Origin: Terriglobia bacterium
Lineage (GTDB): Bacteria; Acidobacteriota; Terriglobia; Bryobacterales; Bryobacteraceae
Length of the DNA stretch: 64,000 nucleotides
Direction of reading: 5' to 3'
Assembly: GCA_020073265.1 (NCBI GenBank)
Contig: JAIQFN010000004.1
Location: 1 to 64,000 of the forward strand
The translations under genes and the position numbers were made by a program. Of this stretch, positions 50,561 through 59,603 are shown piece by piece. Below the pieces are notes generated by a model. The model saw nothing but the letters and a program-made list of their open reading frames with translations. It was not told where the DNA came from and made no database searches. How positions within the stretch are numbered: position 1 is the first letter of the stretch; each line of letters starts with the position of its first letter.

Positions 50561-51886
50561 CTAAAGGCTGAGCGCGCCGGTTGCGTCTCCGAATTTGTCG
50601 ATGCGCACGCCGACCTTGTCCAGCAAGGCCAGGTGCAGATTGTTCATCGGCGTCTCGGCGGGATACCTGACGGCCCGGCCTCCCTTGAGCGAACCGCCGC
50701 CACCGCCGATCAGGACCAGCGGCAGATTGATATGCGAATGCGCGTCCGCGTCGCTGATGCCGCCTCCGTGCAACACCACCGAATGGTCCAGCAGGTTGCC
50801 GTCGCCCTCCGGCGTGGCCTTCAGCTTGCCCAGGAAGTACGCCAGCAGCTCGACATGGTACTTGTTGATCTTGTAGCCCTTCTCGAGCTTCACCGGATCG
50901 TTCTGATGATGCGAGATGGCGTGGTGCGAATCGTTGACGCCGATCTGAGGATACGGCTGGTTGGTCTGCTCTTTGCCGAGCGTGAACGTGAACACGCGCG
51001 TAATGTCGGCGTGGAAAGCGAGCGCGATCAAGTCGAACATCAGCTTGGCGTGATCCTCGTAGGCTTCCGGAATGCCCACCGGACGCTCCGGCACAGCCAG
51101 CGCCGACTCGCCGTCCTGCCGCTCGGCGAATTGGATGCGACGCTCGATCTCGCGGACGGAATCCAGATAATCGCTCACCACGTGCTGGTCCGCTGAGCTG
51201 AGTTTCTTCTGAAGCCCGGCGATGCCGTTGTTGACGAAATCCAGAATGCTGCGGTCCTGGCCGAGTTGCGCGCGCCGTTCGGCCGCGCTTCCGCCATCAC
51301 CGAACAGGCGCTCGAAAACAATCCGCGGATTCGTCTCCATGGGGTTGGGATCCGTGGGCGTGCGCCACGAAATGCTGTTGGTGTAGGCGCAACTGTAGCC
51401 GTTGTCGCAGTTCCCGATCAGGAACACCTGCTCCATGGCCATTTCGAGCGATCGAAGCCGCGTTTCTTTGCCGAGCTCCTGGGCCGCGATTTGATCCACC
51501 GTGATGCCGTTGCGGACGTCGGCGCCTTCGGTGTGCTTGGGATGCACGCCGCTCAGGTAGACCGAGCCGGCGCGCGAGTGGTCACCGTTGCCGTCGCCGA
51601 ACGCCTCGGCCAGCTTCTGGCTCAATCCGACGGGAATCACCACCTGATCCTTGAACGGCGCGAGCGGACTCAGCGCGGGCGTGAGCTCTGCGAGCGCGCC
51701 TTCGCCGCTGGGCTGCCATTTCGACATCACCGCGCCATTGGGTATGTACACGAATCCCAAGCGTCGCGGAGCCGTGGGCGCCGCCGAGAGCGCCGGCACC
51801 ATGGCGTCCAGGAACGGCAACGCCAGCGAAACACCAACGCCGCGCAGAAAAGCCCGCCGGGGCAGCGCCGTTTTTTCGATGATCAT
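50561..51886 (-). CDS. DUF1552 protein with Tat signal (module A)
   Basis: This 441-residue paralogue of the module B protein has the twin-arginine segment PRRAFLRGVGVSLALPFLDA, then RRLGFVYIPNGAVMSKWQPS, CAYTNSISWRTPTDPNPMET, ILDFVNNGIAGLQKKLSSAD and NDSHHAISHHQNDPVKLEKG. It overlaps the end of the DUF1592 gene upstream as ATGA (51,883-51,886). The sequence shared with module B runs over the whole length, so one is a duplication of the other, or both modules were acquired in parallel. Function unknown, export by Tat expected. Confidence 0.88.
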   Translation of the reverse strand: MIIEKTALPRRAFLRGVGVSLALPFLDAMVPALSAAPTAPRRLGFVYIPNGAVMSKWQPSGEGALAELTPALSPLAPFKDQVVIPVGLSQKLAEAFGDGNGDHSRAGSVYLSGVHPKHTEGADVRNGITVDQIAAQELGKETRLRSLEMAMEQVFLIGNCDNGYSCAYTNSISWRTPTDPNPMETNPRIVFERLFGDGGSAAERRAQLGQDRSILDFVNNGIAGLQKKLSSADQHVVSDYLDSVREIERRIQFAERQDGESALAVPERPVGIPEAYEDHAKLMFDLIALAFHADITRVFTFTLGKEQTNQPYPQIGVNDSHHAISHHQNDPVKLEKGYKINKYHVELLAYFLGKLKATPEGDGNLLDHSVVLHGGGISDADAHSHINLPLVLIGGGGGSLKGGRAVRYPAETPMNNLHLALLDKVGVRIDKFGDATGALSL

Positions 51887-54336
51887 CGGATCTCCTTCCC
51901 GCTGGATGCGGTGAGCGGCAACGACGAACTGTTCCGCATGGTGAATGGTGTGCTCTTGACCAGGTCCAGAATCAACGCGTCGAAACTGTAATTGCTCCCG
52001 GCCGCGCCGCGCACCATTTTTCGAATCGCGGGCGCATCGTAATATTCCAAGCCGCGTCCCAACGCGTAAACAAAAAGCTTCTCGGCCACCACCGTCACGA
52101 ATTGCTCCGGGTTCCGCACCAGCAGGTTGCGAAGCTCGGCCGGGCCGCTAAACTTGGCCCCATCCGGTGTGGCGCCGGAAGCATCGATCCGCTCGCCATT
52201 CTCCGCGACGTTCCGCCACCGGCCCACCGCGTCGAAATTTTCGAGCGCGAAGCCCAAGGGGTCCATCTTCGAATGACAACCGGCGCACGCCGGATTCGCG
52301 CGATGCTGAACCATGCGTTCGCGCATCGACAACAGCTTGCCGGTGGAGCCGTTATCCTTGAGCGCCGGTACATTCGGCGGCGGAGGCGGGGGCGGCGTTC
52401 CCAGCACGTTCTCCAGTATCCATTTGCCGCGGCCCACCGGCGACGTACGGTCGGAATAGGACGTGACGGTGAGAATGCTGGCCTGGCCCAGCAGGCCGCG
52501 CCGGTTTGGATCCGTGAGAGTCACGCGCCGGAAATCGCTGCCGTGCACATTCGGGATGCCGTAATACTCGGCCAGACGTTCGTTCACGTAGCTGTAGTCG
52601 GCCGTCAACAGGTCCACCGCGCTGCGATTCTCCCGCGCGATGCTTTGGAAGAACAGCTCGGTCTCGGTGACAAAGTCGTGCCGGAGGTTGTCGTTGAAGT
52701 TGGGAAACAATACGTCGTCGGGCTGCTGGCCCAGCACGTTGCGCAGCCGCAGCCACTGGCCGGCGAAGTTCTTGGCCAGCGCCTCGGAACGCGCGTCCTT
52801 CAACATGCGCCGCACTTGCTGTTCCAGCACTGCCGGGTCGCTCAGCTTCCTCTGGCTGGCCACCTGGATCAGTTCGTCGTCGGGAATACTGCTCCAGAGA
52901 AAGAAGGCGAGACGCGAAGCGAGTTCCAGATCACTCAAGCGATGCACGCTGGCGGAGGCCGGATCGATTTCGACGCGATATAGGAAATCCGGGCTCACCA
53001 GCAGAGCCCGCAAGGCCTGCTCGATTCCGGCGTCGAAGCTGGCGTCGGCGCGGCCCTGTTTGTAGAAAGCCAGCAGAGTGGTAACATCCGCTTCGCTCAC
53101 CGGGCGCCGATAAGCACGCCGCGCCAAGGTCGCGAGGATCTGCTTCGCGCACGTGGACTCCTCAGCCGCGGTCGCCGGATGGCATTCGAAAATGCGCTCC
53201 CGGCTGGGCGTATCGTGCACGCCCTGCGGGTCGTACGGACCAACGATGGTGATGGCGCCGAGATGCGGCTCGTACAACAGGTAGTCGCCTTCGCCGTGCG
53301 GCCTGCTAAATGGCGAGCGAATCGATTCGGCCAGAGCGGAAGTCTTCTTGACGAAGGTGGCGGTGATCAGCCGCGGACCTGCGTTCACGTGCACGCGCAC
53401 CTGAAACTCCGGCGGCTTTCCGCCAAAGCCCAAAGCTTGCAGTTCTTCGGGCGAAAGCTGCGGAGGCTTGGGCGGCTCACCGGGTTTGGCGTCGGGCTGC
53501 GGCGGCCGTGGTGCGCGCGATCTCGGCGCCAGCGTAAACACCTTGACGCGCTCGCCGTCCACCGCAACTTCGAGCTGGTGCGGCTCCCTCACCTGGGCGC
53601 CGGCGAACAGGTCCAGCAGCTCGGCTTTGATGATGTACTCGCCGTCCTGCGGGAAGTTGTAGCGAATGGCTGCTCCGCCACGGGTGCCGAACGGCAAGCC
53701 CTCCTCTTGCTCATACTGCGAAAGGTCGCTGCGCAGCCGGAACGTCTCGGCGGTGGGAGGCGGCTTGGATGCGCCCACGGCCAGCCGGCTGATTTCGCGC
53801 GCCGCTCCCATGTAGCGCTCCAGCAGCGTCGGCGACATCTTCAGAACGCCCGCGATGTTGTCGAAGCCATAGCTCTGGTCGTCGGCGGGCAGCAGCGTCG
53901 TGCTGTCGATGTCCAGCGCCAGCAGGTCCCGGATCGCGTTCTGATATTCGATTCGATTCAGGCGATGGACGGCTTCAGTGCGCCCGGGGTTGGGATGCGC
54001 CGCGGATGCGCTGTCGATGGCGTTCTCCAGGTAAGAAGCCAGCGCATCGGAAGCGGCTTTATCCGGCCGCGGAACACCCGCGGGAGGCATGGTGCCGGTG
54101 CGGAGCTTCCGGATCACTTTTTCCCACGTGTCTGCTCGCGCCGGAATGTTGCTCAATTCGGCTGCCTGGAGCGAGAGGCCGCCGGTCCTGAGCTTGTCGC
54201 TATGACACGTGACGCAATACTTGTTGAGCGTGCTCGTGTGCGCCGCAGCGCTGTTCGTCGCGGCCGGCTGCGCGCCTGCCGCTGCGCTTGCGAGCATCGC
54301 CCCCAGCGCCACGCTACTCGAGAAGCGCGTCAGCAT
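51883..54336 (-). CDS. DUF1592 multi-domain heme protein (module A)
   Basis: This 817-residue protein starts at ATG 54,336 (MLTRFSSSVALGAMLASAAA) with GGGAGAG in front; the frame is open to 54,387. Domain order is the same as module B: heme motif NKYCVTCHSDKLRTGGLSLQ, TMPPAGVPRPD, a Pro-rich insert (APRPPQPDAKPGEPPKPPQ) inside the second domain, FLYRVEIDPASA, LASRLAFFLWSSIPDDELIQ, then CAGCHSKMDPLGFALENFDA and FVTVVAEKLFVYALGRGLEY. It is the first gene of the minus-strand operon that extends at least to 43,040. The Pro-rich insert is absent in module B. Confidence 0.88.
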   Translation of the reverse strand: MLTRFSSSVALGAMLASAAAGAQPAATNSAAAHTSTLNKYCVTCHSDKLRTGGLSLQAAELSNIPARADTWEKVIRKLRTGTMPPAGVPRPDKAASDALASYLENAIDSASAAHPNPGRTEAVHRLNRIEYQNAIRDLLALDIDSTTLLPADDQSYGFDNIAGVLKMSPTLLERYMGAAREISRLAVGASKPPPTAETFRLRSDLSQYEQEEGLPFGTRGGAAIRYNFPQDGEYIIKAELLDLFAGAQVREPHQLEVAVDGERVKVFTLAPRSRAPRPPQPDAKPGEPPKPPQLSPEELQALGFGGKPPEFQVRVHVNAGPRLITATFVKKTSALAESIRSPFSRPHGEGDYLLYEPHLGAITIVGPYDPQGVHDTPSRERIFECHPATAAEESTCAKQILATLARRAYRRPVSEADVTTLLAFYKQGRADASFDAGIEQALRALLVSPDFLYRVEIDPASASVHRLSDLELASRLAFFLWSSIPDDELIQVASQRKLSDPAVLEQQVRRMLKDARSEALAKNFAGQWLRLRNVLGQQPDDVLFPNFNDNLRHDFVTETELFFQSIARENRSAVDLLTADYSYVNERLAEYYGIPNVHGSDFRRVTLTDPNRRGLLGQASILTVTSYSDRTSPVGRGKWILENVLGTPPPPPPPNVPALKDNGSTGKLLSMRERMVQHRANPACAGCHSKMDPLGFALENFDAVGRWRNVAENGERIDASGATPDGAKFSGPAELRNLLVRNPEQFVTVVAEKLFVYALGRGLEYYDAPAIRKMVRGAAGSNYSFDALILDLVKSTPFTMRNSSSLPLTASSGKEIR

Positions 54337-54390
54337 CCGCTCTCCCGGTGGACGCCAGATCGTCGCACGGGCTTTGTCATAGACCACCTA

Positions 54391-54396
54391 ATTATA
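54391..54396 (-). promoter_or_regulatory. Possible -10 box of the DUF1592 operon
   Basis: TATAAT is read on the minus strand at 54,396-54,391, about 55 bp before the ATG at 54,336. No good -35 box lies 16-18 bp upstream, so this is weak. The stretch 54,337-54,608 is the divergent control region between the minus-strand operon and the plus-strand cytochrome gene; I see no other feature in it. Confidence 0.35.
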
Positions 54397-54608
54397 ATGT
54401 TTTACACCCAAACCGGCACGGGAAGATACAAACGAATCGACTCGATCCCGGATAAGTCTTTCTAAGTGTAACAAAAAGAATTGGTTGCACGAAAGCCGCC
54501 GGCCGGCCCGGAGTGGCCAACCTAGCCGAAACCCGGCATCGCCCCGCGCGAACCGGTTCCCGCTACAATTCGGGGAGCGCCTGGCGTTCTCGGTGTACAA
54601 TTCTCTAA

Positions 54609-55403
54609 ATGAGACGTAGGAATCGGCTGTTCACGCTTGCGCCGCGATGCTTGCTCGGATTACTCGCCGCTGCGGCATCCGCGTCCGCGCAACAACAAAC
54701 GCTGCACGCCGGCGAATACCCCGCTGCCGACATCCAATACGGCTACAGCGTATACACATCCCAGTGCATCACTTGTCACGGCCCGAACGGCGACCAGGTC
54801 TCCGGAGTCGATCTGCGCAGCGGACGTTTCCGCAATGCGTCGTCGGACGACGATCTGCGCCGCATCGTGACCGTCGGCATTCAGGGCACCTCCATGCCGG
54901 GCCGGCGGCTGGACACCGCGCAGATGACCGGACTCATCGCCTACATCCGCAACATGCGCGACTTCAACGCGTCGCCCGTACCGCTGGGCGATCCCGCGCG
55001 CGGCCAGGCGCTGTTCGAGGGAAAAGGCCGATGCGCAACCTGCCATCGCGTGAGCGGCAAGGGATCGCACGTCGCGCCGGATTTGAGCGACATCGGCACA
55101 GCCCGCGCCGCCAGCGCGCTCCGGCAAGCCTTGCTCGATCCCACCAGCACCATGCTGCCCATCGATCGTCCCATCCGGATCGTGACCAAGGACGGCAAGA
55201 CCATCAACGGGCGTCGGCTGAACGAAGACACCTTCACGATTCAGCTCGTCGACGATCAGGAACATCTGCTGTCTGTCACCAAGGCCGACTTGCGCCAGTA
55301 CACGGTCTTGAAAACGTCCACGATGCCCGCCTACAAGGACACGCTCAGCGCATCAGAGTTGTCTGACATAGTGGCGTACCTGGTATCTCTGAAAGGGAAG
55401 TGA
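54609..55403 (+). CDS. Secreted diheme cytochrome c
   Basis: This 264-residue protein has an N-terminal signal (LFTLAPRCLLGLLAAAASAS) and two heme domains: CITCHGPNGDQVSGVDLRSG with Met ligand in GTSMPGRRLD, and CATCHRVSGKGSHVAPDLSD with a later STMPAYKDTLSASEL. It overlaps the PQQ dehydrogenase gene as ATGA (55,400-55,403), so it is the likely electron acceptor of that enzyme. It opens the plus-strand operon facing the DUF1592 operon. Confidence 0.88.
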   Translation: MRRRNRLFTLAPRCLLGLLAAAASASAQQQTLHAGEYPAADIQYGYSVYTSQCITCHGPNGDQVSGVDLRSGRFRNASSDDDLRRIVTVGIQGTSMPGRRLDTAQMTGLIAYIRNMRDFNASPVPLGDPARGQALFEGKGRCATCHRVSGKGSHVAPDLSDIGTARAASALRQALLDPTSTMLPIDRPIRIVTKDGKTINGRRLNEDTFTIQLVDDQEHLLSVTKADLRQYTVLKTSTMPAYKDTLSASELSDIVAYLVSLKGK

Positions 55404-57058
55404 TCATGCTCCGACGATTGTTTTTCGCCCTGCTTCTCCCAGTGCTGGTTCCATTCGGGCTGCGCGCGCAGGTTACGTCCGACCGGCTGCTGCGTTCCGC
55501 GCAGGAGCCGCAGAACTGGCTCACCTACTCGGGCAACTATTCCAGCCTGCGCCACACCGCTCTGAAGCAGATTGATCCCAACAACGCCAAAAACCTGGAG
55601 CAGAAGTGGGTGTATCAGGTGGATTCGTCGCTGCAGAATTTTGAAGCCACGCCGCTGGTGGTCGACGGGATCATGTATGTCACGCAGCCCATCAACGACG
55701 TGGTGGCGCTGGACGCGAAAACCGGGCGCGTATTCTGGGTCTTCCGCCACAACGTGCCCGCGGATGTGAAGCCCTGCTGCGGATCGGTGAATCGCGGCCT
55801 GGCGATCCTCGGCGACACGCTGTTCCTCGGAACGCTGGACGGCCAGTTGATCGCGCTGGACGCCAAGAACGGCAAGCCCGTGTGGACCGTCAAAGTGGCC
55901 CCTAACTACGCCACCGGCTATTCGCTCACGCTCGCTCCGCTGGTGATCAAGGACAAGGTCGTGATCGGAGTCGCGGGCGGGGAGTTCGGCATTCGCGGGT
56001 TCATCGCCGCTTACGAAGCGGCTACGGGCAAAGAAGCCTGGCGGTTCTACACCGTGCCCGGACCCGGCGAACCCGGCCATGAAACCTGGAAGGGAGAAGA
56101 CTGGCAGCATGGCGGCGCGCCGGTGTGGCTGACCGGCTCCTATGATCCCGAGCTCAATTTGACTTACTGGGGCGTGGGCAATCCGGGGCCGGATTGGAAT
56201 CCCGATCAGCGCCACGGCGACAATCTGTATTCGTCCTCCGTGGTCGCCCTCGACGCCGACACCGGAAAACTCAAGTGGCATTATCAATTCACGCCGAACG
56301 ACGGATATGATTACGACTCGGTCCAGATCCCGGTGCTCGCCAACATGGACTGGAACGGCAGCCCGCGCAAATTGATGCTGTGGGCCAACCGCAACGGCAA
56401 TTTCTACGTGCTCGACCGGACCGACGGAAAATTCCTGCTCGGCAAGCCGTTCGTGAAGGTGAACTGGATGAGCGGCTTCGATGTCAACGGCCGCCCCATC
56501 CAGACGCCGCAGCCGGAAGGCAAGCCCACCTATCCCGGCAATCAGGGCGCCACCAACTGGTATTCGCCGTCCTTCAGCCCGCACACCGGGCTGTTCTACG
56601 TTTCCATCTGGGACAACTACGGAAGCGCCTACCGGAAGCAGGAGCAGGACTATCACGCGGGCCAGTTCTACGGAGGCGGCCAGCCGAGGCCGGTCACGCC
56701 GGTGCCCAACGCGCCTTCTGTGCCCTCGCTGCGCCGCGGACCGATCAACAATTGGACCGATGCGGTGGGCTTCGGCGGCGTCATCGCCATCGATCCGCAT
56801 ACCGGCCAGCGCGAGTGGACCTACAGCATGACGGACGTCACCGACAGCGGAGTCTTGACCACCGATTCCGACCTGTTGTTCACCGGCGGACGCGAAGGAT
56901 ACTTCCAGGCGCTGGATGCCCGCAACGGCCGCTTGCTCTGGAAGACCAACCTGGGCGGACAGATGGCGGCCGGGCCGATGAGCTACCAGGTGGACGGCAA
57001 GCAGTATGTCGCAATCGCCGCCGGCCATTGCATTTTTGTCTTCGGACTGCGCGAGTAG
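55400..57058 (+). CDS. PQQ-dependent alcohol dehydrogenase with lanthanide-type motif
   Basis: This 552-residue periplasmic quinoprotein has a signal peptide (RRLFFALLLPVLVPFGLRA) and an eight-bladed propeller with repeated W motifs (ALDAKTGRVFWVFRH, ALDADTGKLKWHYQF). A vicinal Cys pair lies in KPCCGSVNRGLA (about 125). The active-site region reads TPNDGYDYDSVQ: Asp304 would be the catalytic base and Asp306, two residues later, is the extra acidic ligand found in lanthanide-dependent enzymes (XoxF, ExaF, PedH); Ca enzymes have Ala or Ser there. GNPGPDWNPDQRHGDNLYSS is also family-typical. Substrate may be methanol, ethanol or another alcohol. Coupled to the diheme cytochrome upstream. Confidence 0.88.
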   Translation: MIMLRRLFFALLLPVLVPFGLRAQVTSDRLLRSAQEPQNWLTYSGNYSSLRHTALKQIDPNNAKNLEQKWVYQVDSSLQNFEATPLVVDGIMYVTQPINDVVALDAKTGRVFWVFRHNVPADVKPCCGSVNRGLAILGDTLFLGTLDGQLIALDAKNGKPVWTVKVAPNYATGYSLTLAPLVIKDKVVIGVAGGEFGIRGFIAAYEAATGKEAWRFYTVPGPGEPGHETWKGEDWQHGGAPVWLTGSYDPELNLTYWGVGNPGPDWNPDQRHGDNLYSSSVVALDADTGKLKWHYQFTPNDGYDYDSVQIPVLANMDWNGSPRKLMLWANRNGNFYVLDRTDGKFLLGKPFVKVNWMSGFDVNGRPIQTPQPEGKPTYPGNQGATNWYSPSFSPHTGLFYVSIWDNYGSAYRKQEQDYHAGQFYGGGQPRPVTPVPNAPSVPSLRRGPINNWTDAVGFGGVIAIDPHTGQREWTYSMTDVTDSGVLTTDSDLLFTGGREGYFQALDARNGRLLWKTNLGGQMAAGPMSYQVDGKQYVAIAAGHCIFVFGLRE

Positions 57059-57070
57059 TGGAGGCCGCGA

Positions 57071-57316
57071 GTGCCGCTATACGAATTCGAGTGCCTGGAC
57101 TGCGGACAGAATTTTGAGGCGCTGGTGCGCGACGCGACTCCGCCGGTGTGCCCGGAGTGCCAGAGCCAGAACCTAGAGCAATTGCTCTCTATGTTCAGCG
57201 TGAACTCGGCGGCCACGCGGAAAGCGAACCTCAACCTAGCGCGGCGCCAGAATTCCAAAGCCCAACGCGACAAGGCGATCGCCGACCACGAAGCCATCCA
57301 CCGCCACCACGACTGA
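57071..57316 (+). CDS. FmdB-family zinc-ribbon protein
   Basis: This 81-residue protein starts with GTG 57,071. The first 40 residues are the FmdB zinc ribbon: MPLYEFECLDCGQNFEALVR with CxxCG, then PVCPECQSQNLEQLLSMFSV. A helical, basic tail follows. FmdB-type proteins often sit next to dehydrogenase or formamidase genes; their role (regulator or assembly factor) is not proven. It lies 12 bp behind the PQQ dehydrogenase, so it belongs to that operon. Confidence 0.82.
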   Translation: MPLYEFECLDCGQNFEALVRDATPPVCPECQSQNLEQLLSMFSVNSAATRKANLNLARRQNSKAQRDKAIADHEAIHRHHD

Positions 57317-57419
57317 AGGCGCCGCTCGCGAAAATTACCGGGCAGCGGGCCGTCGATTGGGCGTATAATGTCGCTCTGTCGTTGCGGGATCGTTAGCATC
57401 CCCGAACCGGGAGGGTTCA

Positions 57420-59519
57420 ATGCAAGCTCGGAAGCTCGTTCCAATTCTGGCGTTAGCCGTCGCCGCCATCGCCACGCTGCCAATAGCGCGCGGCTGGGCT
57501 CAACAAACTCGCGGTTCTCGAGTCGATATCGACAAGGACGACATCGGCGGCGCCGTCACCAGCTCCAAGGGACCCGAAGCCGGGGTGTGGGTCATCGCCG
57601 AGACCACCGATCTGCCGACGAAGTTCGTGCGCATCGTCGTCACCGACGACCAGGGCCGCTACGTGCTGCCCGATCTGCCGCAAGCCAACTACCAGGTGTT
57701 CGTGCGCGGCTACGGCCTGGTGGATTCGAAACGGCAGGCCGCCAAGCCCGGCCAGCATCTGGATCTCAAGGCCGAGGTCGCGCCCGACGCCAAAGCGGCC
57801 GCGCAGGTTTACCCGTCTGCCTGGTGGCTGTCGATGTTGAATCTCCCCGACGACAAGGAATTCCAGAAGAAATTCTCGATGGACATCAAGGAGTGCTTCG
57901 ACTGCCACCAGGTCGGGAACCGGATAACCCGCGAACTCCAGCCGAACTCCGCGCCGGGCGCTTCCTCGACACTGGATGCCTGGGAGCGCCGCACCAAAGT
58001 GGGCCCTTCCGGCCCGGCCATGGGCAATTTCTTTCTGGCGATCGGCGACCAGCGGAAAATGTTCGCCGATTGGAGCGAGCGCATCGCGAAAGGCGAATCG
58101 CCCAAACTCGCGCCGCCCCGGCCCGCGGGCGTCGAACGCAATCTGGTCATCACCGAATGGGACTGGGGCACGCAGAAGGATGGCCGCTCCGACAACGCGG
58201 CGGCCGACACGCGCACCGGCATGGTCAATGCCAACGGCATGGTGTACGGGGCCTCGGAAATGACCGACGGGCTCACCATACTTGACCCGGTCCAGAACAA
58301 ATCCATGACCCTGAAGACTCCCTCGGAAGCCACGCCCATGGTCCAGTCGTTCAACGCGTCGCCGACTCCGTCGCCCTACTGGGGACCGGATGCCTGGAAG
58401 CGCAGCGGCGATCCCCGCAGCATCGCCGTCGACGCCAAGGGACGCGTGTGGGTGGCGGTGCGCGGCCGCGACAATCAGAAACAGCCCGCCTTCTGCGGAG
58501 CCAACAGCGATAACAAGTTCGGCCGGTTCTACCCGCTGCGGCAGAGCGCGCGGCAACTTGCCATGTACGATCCCAAAACGCACGAGTGGTCTTTCATCGA
58601 TACCTGCTTCAGCGCCGACCATAACCAGATCAGCGACGACAACTTCATTTACTTCGGCGTTGGCTCGGCCGTCGCCTGGGTCGACATCAACGCCTGGGAC
58701 CGCACCCACAACGCCGAAGCATCGCAAGGCTGGTGTCCCGGAATCCTCGACACCAACGGGGACGGCAAGATCAACCCCGGATGGACCGAGCCCAACCAAC
58801 CGGTTGATCCCACCAAAGATCACCGCATCACCTTCGGCGCATATTCGATCACCATCAGCGCCAAGGACGGCGCATTGTGGGTGTCCGGCATCGGCCGCGG
58901 CGACAAGCGATTGGTGCGAATCCTGAAGGGCAACAATCCTCCCGAATCGTGCCGGACCGAATTCTACGAGCCGCCGCCCAACCAGGCCATCGACGTGATC
59001 GGATCGGGCGGCGTCGATTCCGATGCCCGCGGCGTGGTGTGGCAGAACTGGCGCGCCAGCGGGCACTTCGCGTCCTTCGATCGAAGCAAGTGCAAGACCA
59101 CCAGCGATCCGCAAGGCACCGGCCAGAGCTGTCCCGAAGGCTGGACCTTCTACCGGATGAACGAACCGACTTACACCAACAGCGTCTATCACGCCAACGA
59201 GAGCTACCTGACCCATATGGACACGCACGACACGCTCGGCCTGGGAAAAGACGCGCCCATGTACGGCTCGGTGAACACCGACGCGATCGAGGTGCTCAAT
59301 CCGCGGACCAAGCAGTTCGTCACGCTGCGGGTACCCTACCCGATGGGTTTCTTCGCGCGTTCGGCCAACGGACGGATCGACGATCCCAAGGCCGGCTGGA
59401 AGGGCCGGGGACTCTGGGCCGACTACGCCAGCTACGCGGGCTGGCATATCGAGGGCGGCCCCGGCACGCTGCCCAAAGCCGTAAAATTCCAAATGCGGCC
59501 GAGCCCGCTCGCCAAGTGA
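57420..59519 (+). CDS. Secreted heme protein with carboxypeptidase-regulatory and propeller domains
   Basis: This is a 699-residue protein. Signal peptide VPILALAVAAIATLPIARG; at about 40-125 a carboxypeptidase-regulatory-like (Ig-fold) domain (VWVIAETTDLPTKFVRIVVT, GRYVLPDLPQANYQVFVRGY); a single heme motif ECFDCHQVGNR at about 160; then a streptogramin-lyase-like beta-propeller (RSIAVDAKGRVWVAVRGRDN, ITISAKDGALWVSGIGRGDK). GGGAGG lies before the ATG. Proteins of this plan are frequent in Acidobacteria and are thought to pass electrons or bind quinone-enzyme partners; no activity is proven. Confidence 0.75.
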   Translation: MQARKLVPILALAVAAIATLPIARGWAQQTRGSRVDIDKDDIGGAVTSSKGPEAGVWVIAETTDLPTKFVRIVVTDDQGRYVLPDLPQANYQVFVRGYGLVDSKRQAAKPGQHLDLKAEVAPDAKAAAQVYPSAWWLSMLNLPDDKEFQKKFSMDIKECFDCHQVGNRITRELQPNSAPGASSTLDAWERRTKVGPSGPAMGNFFLAIGDQRKMFADWSERIAKGESPKLAPPRPAGVERNLVITEWDWGTQKDGRSDNAAADTRTGMVNANGMVYGASEMTDGLTILDPVQNKSMTLKTPSEATPMVQSFNASPTPSPYWGPDAWKRSGDPRSIAVDAKGRVWVAVRGRDNQKQPAFCGANSDNKFGRFYPLRQSARQLAMYDPKTHEWSFIDTCFSADHNQISDDNFIYFGVGSAVAWVDINAWDRTHNAEASQGWCPGILDTNGDGKINPGWTEPNQPVDPTKDHRITFGAYSITISAKDGALWVSGIGRGDKRLVRILKGNNPPESCRTEFYEPPPNQAIDVIGSGGVDSDARGVVWQNWRASGHFASFDRSKCKTTSDPQGTGQSCPEGWTFYRMNEPTYTNSVYHANESYLTHMDTHDTLGLGKDAPMYGSVNTDAIEVLNPRTKQFVTLRVPYPMGFFARSANGRIDDPKAGWKGRGLWADYASYAGWHIEGGPGTLPKAVKFQMRPSPLAK

Positions 59520-59603
59520 GTTAGGCGGGTTTGACGGAAGCGTTTCCAAGCCGATAGAATACTAACGCGTACCTGCTGGACCGGGGTCGAAGGAGGAGTG
59601 CGT

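Noticed and set aside
48986-51196. 736-residue antisense frame opposite the ankyrin and DUF1552 genes
   Set aside because: It spans two real genes with clear domains; the antisense peptide is Arg/His-rich and featureless.
57453-59549. 698-residue antisense frame opposite the secreted heme protein
   Set aside because: High-GC shadow frame: the sense strand has a signal peptide, heme motif and domain structure; the antisense peptide has no recognisable motif.
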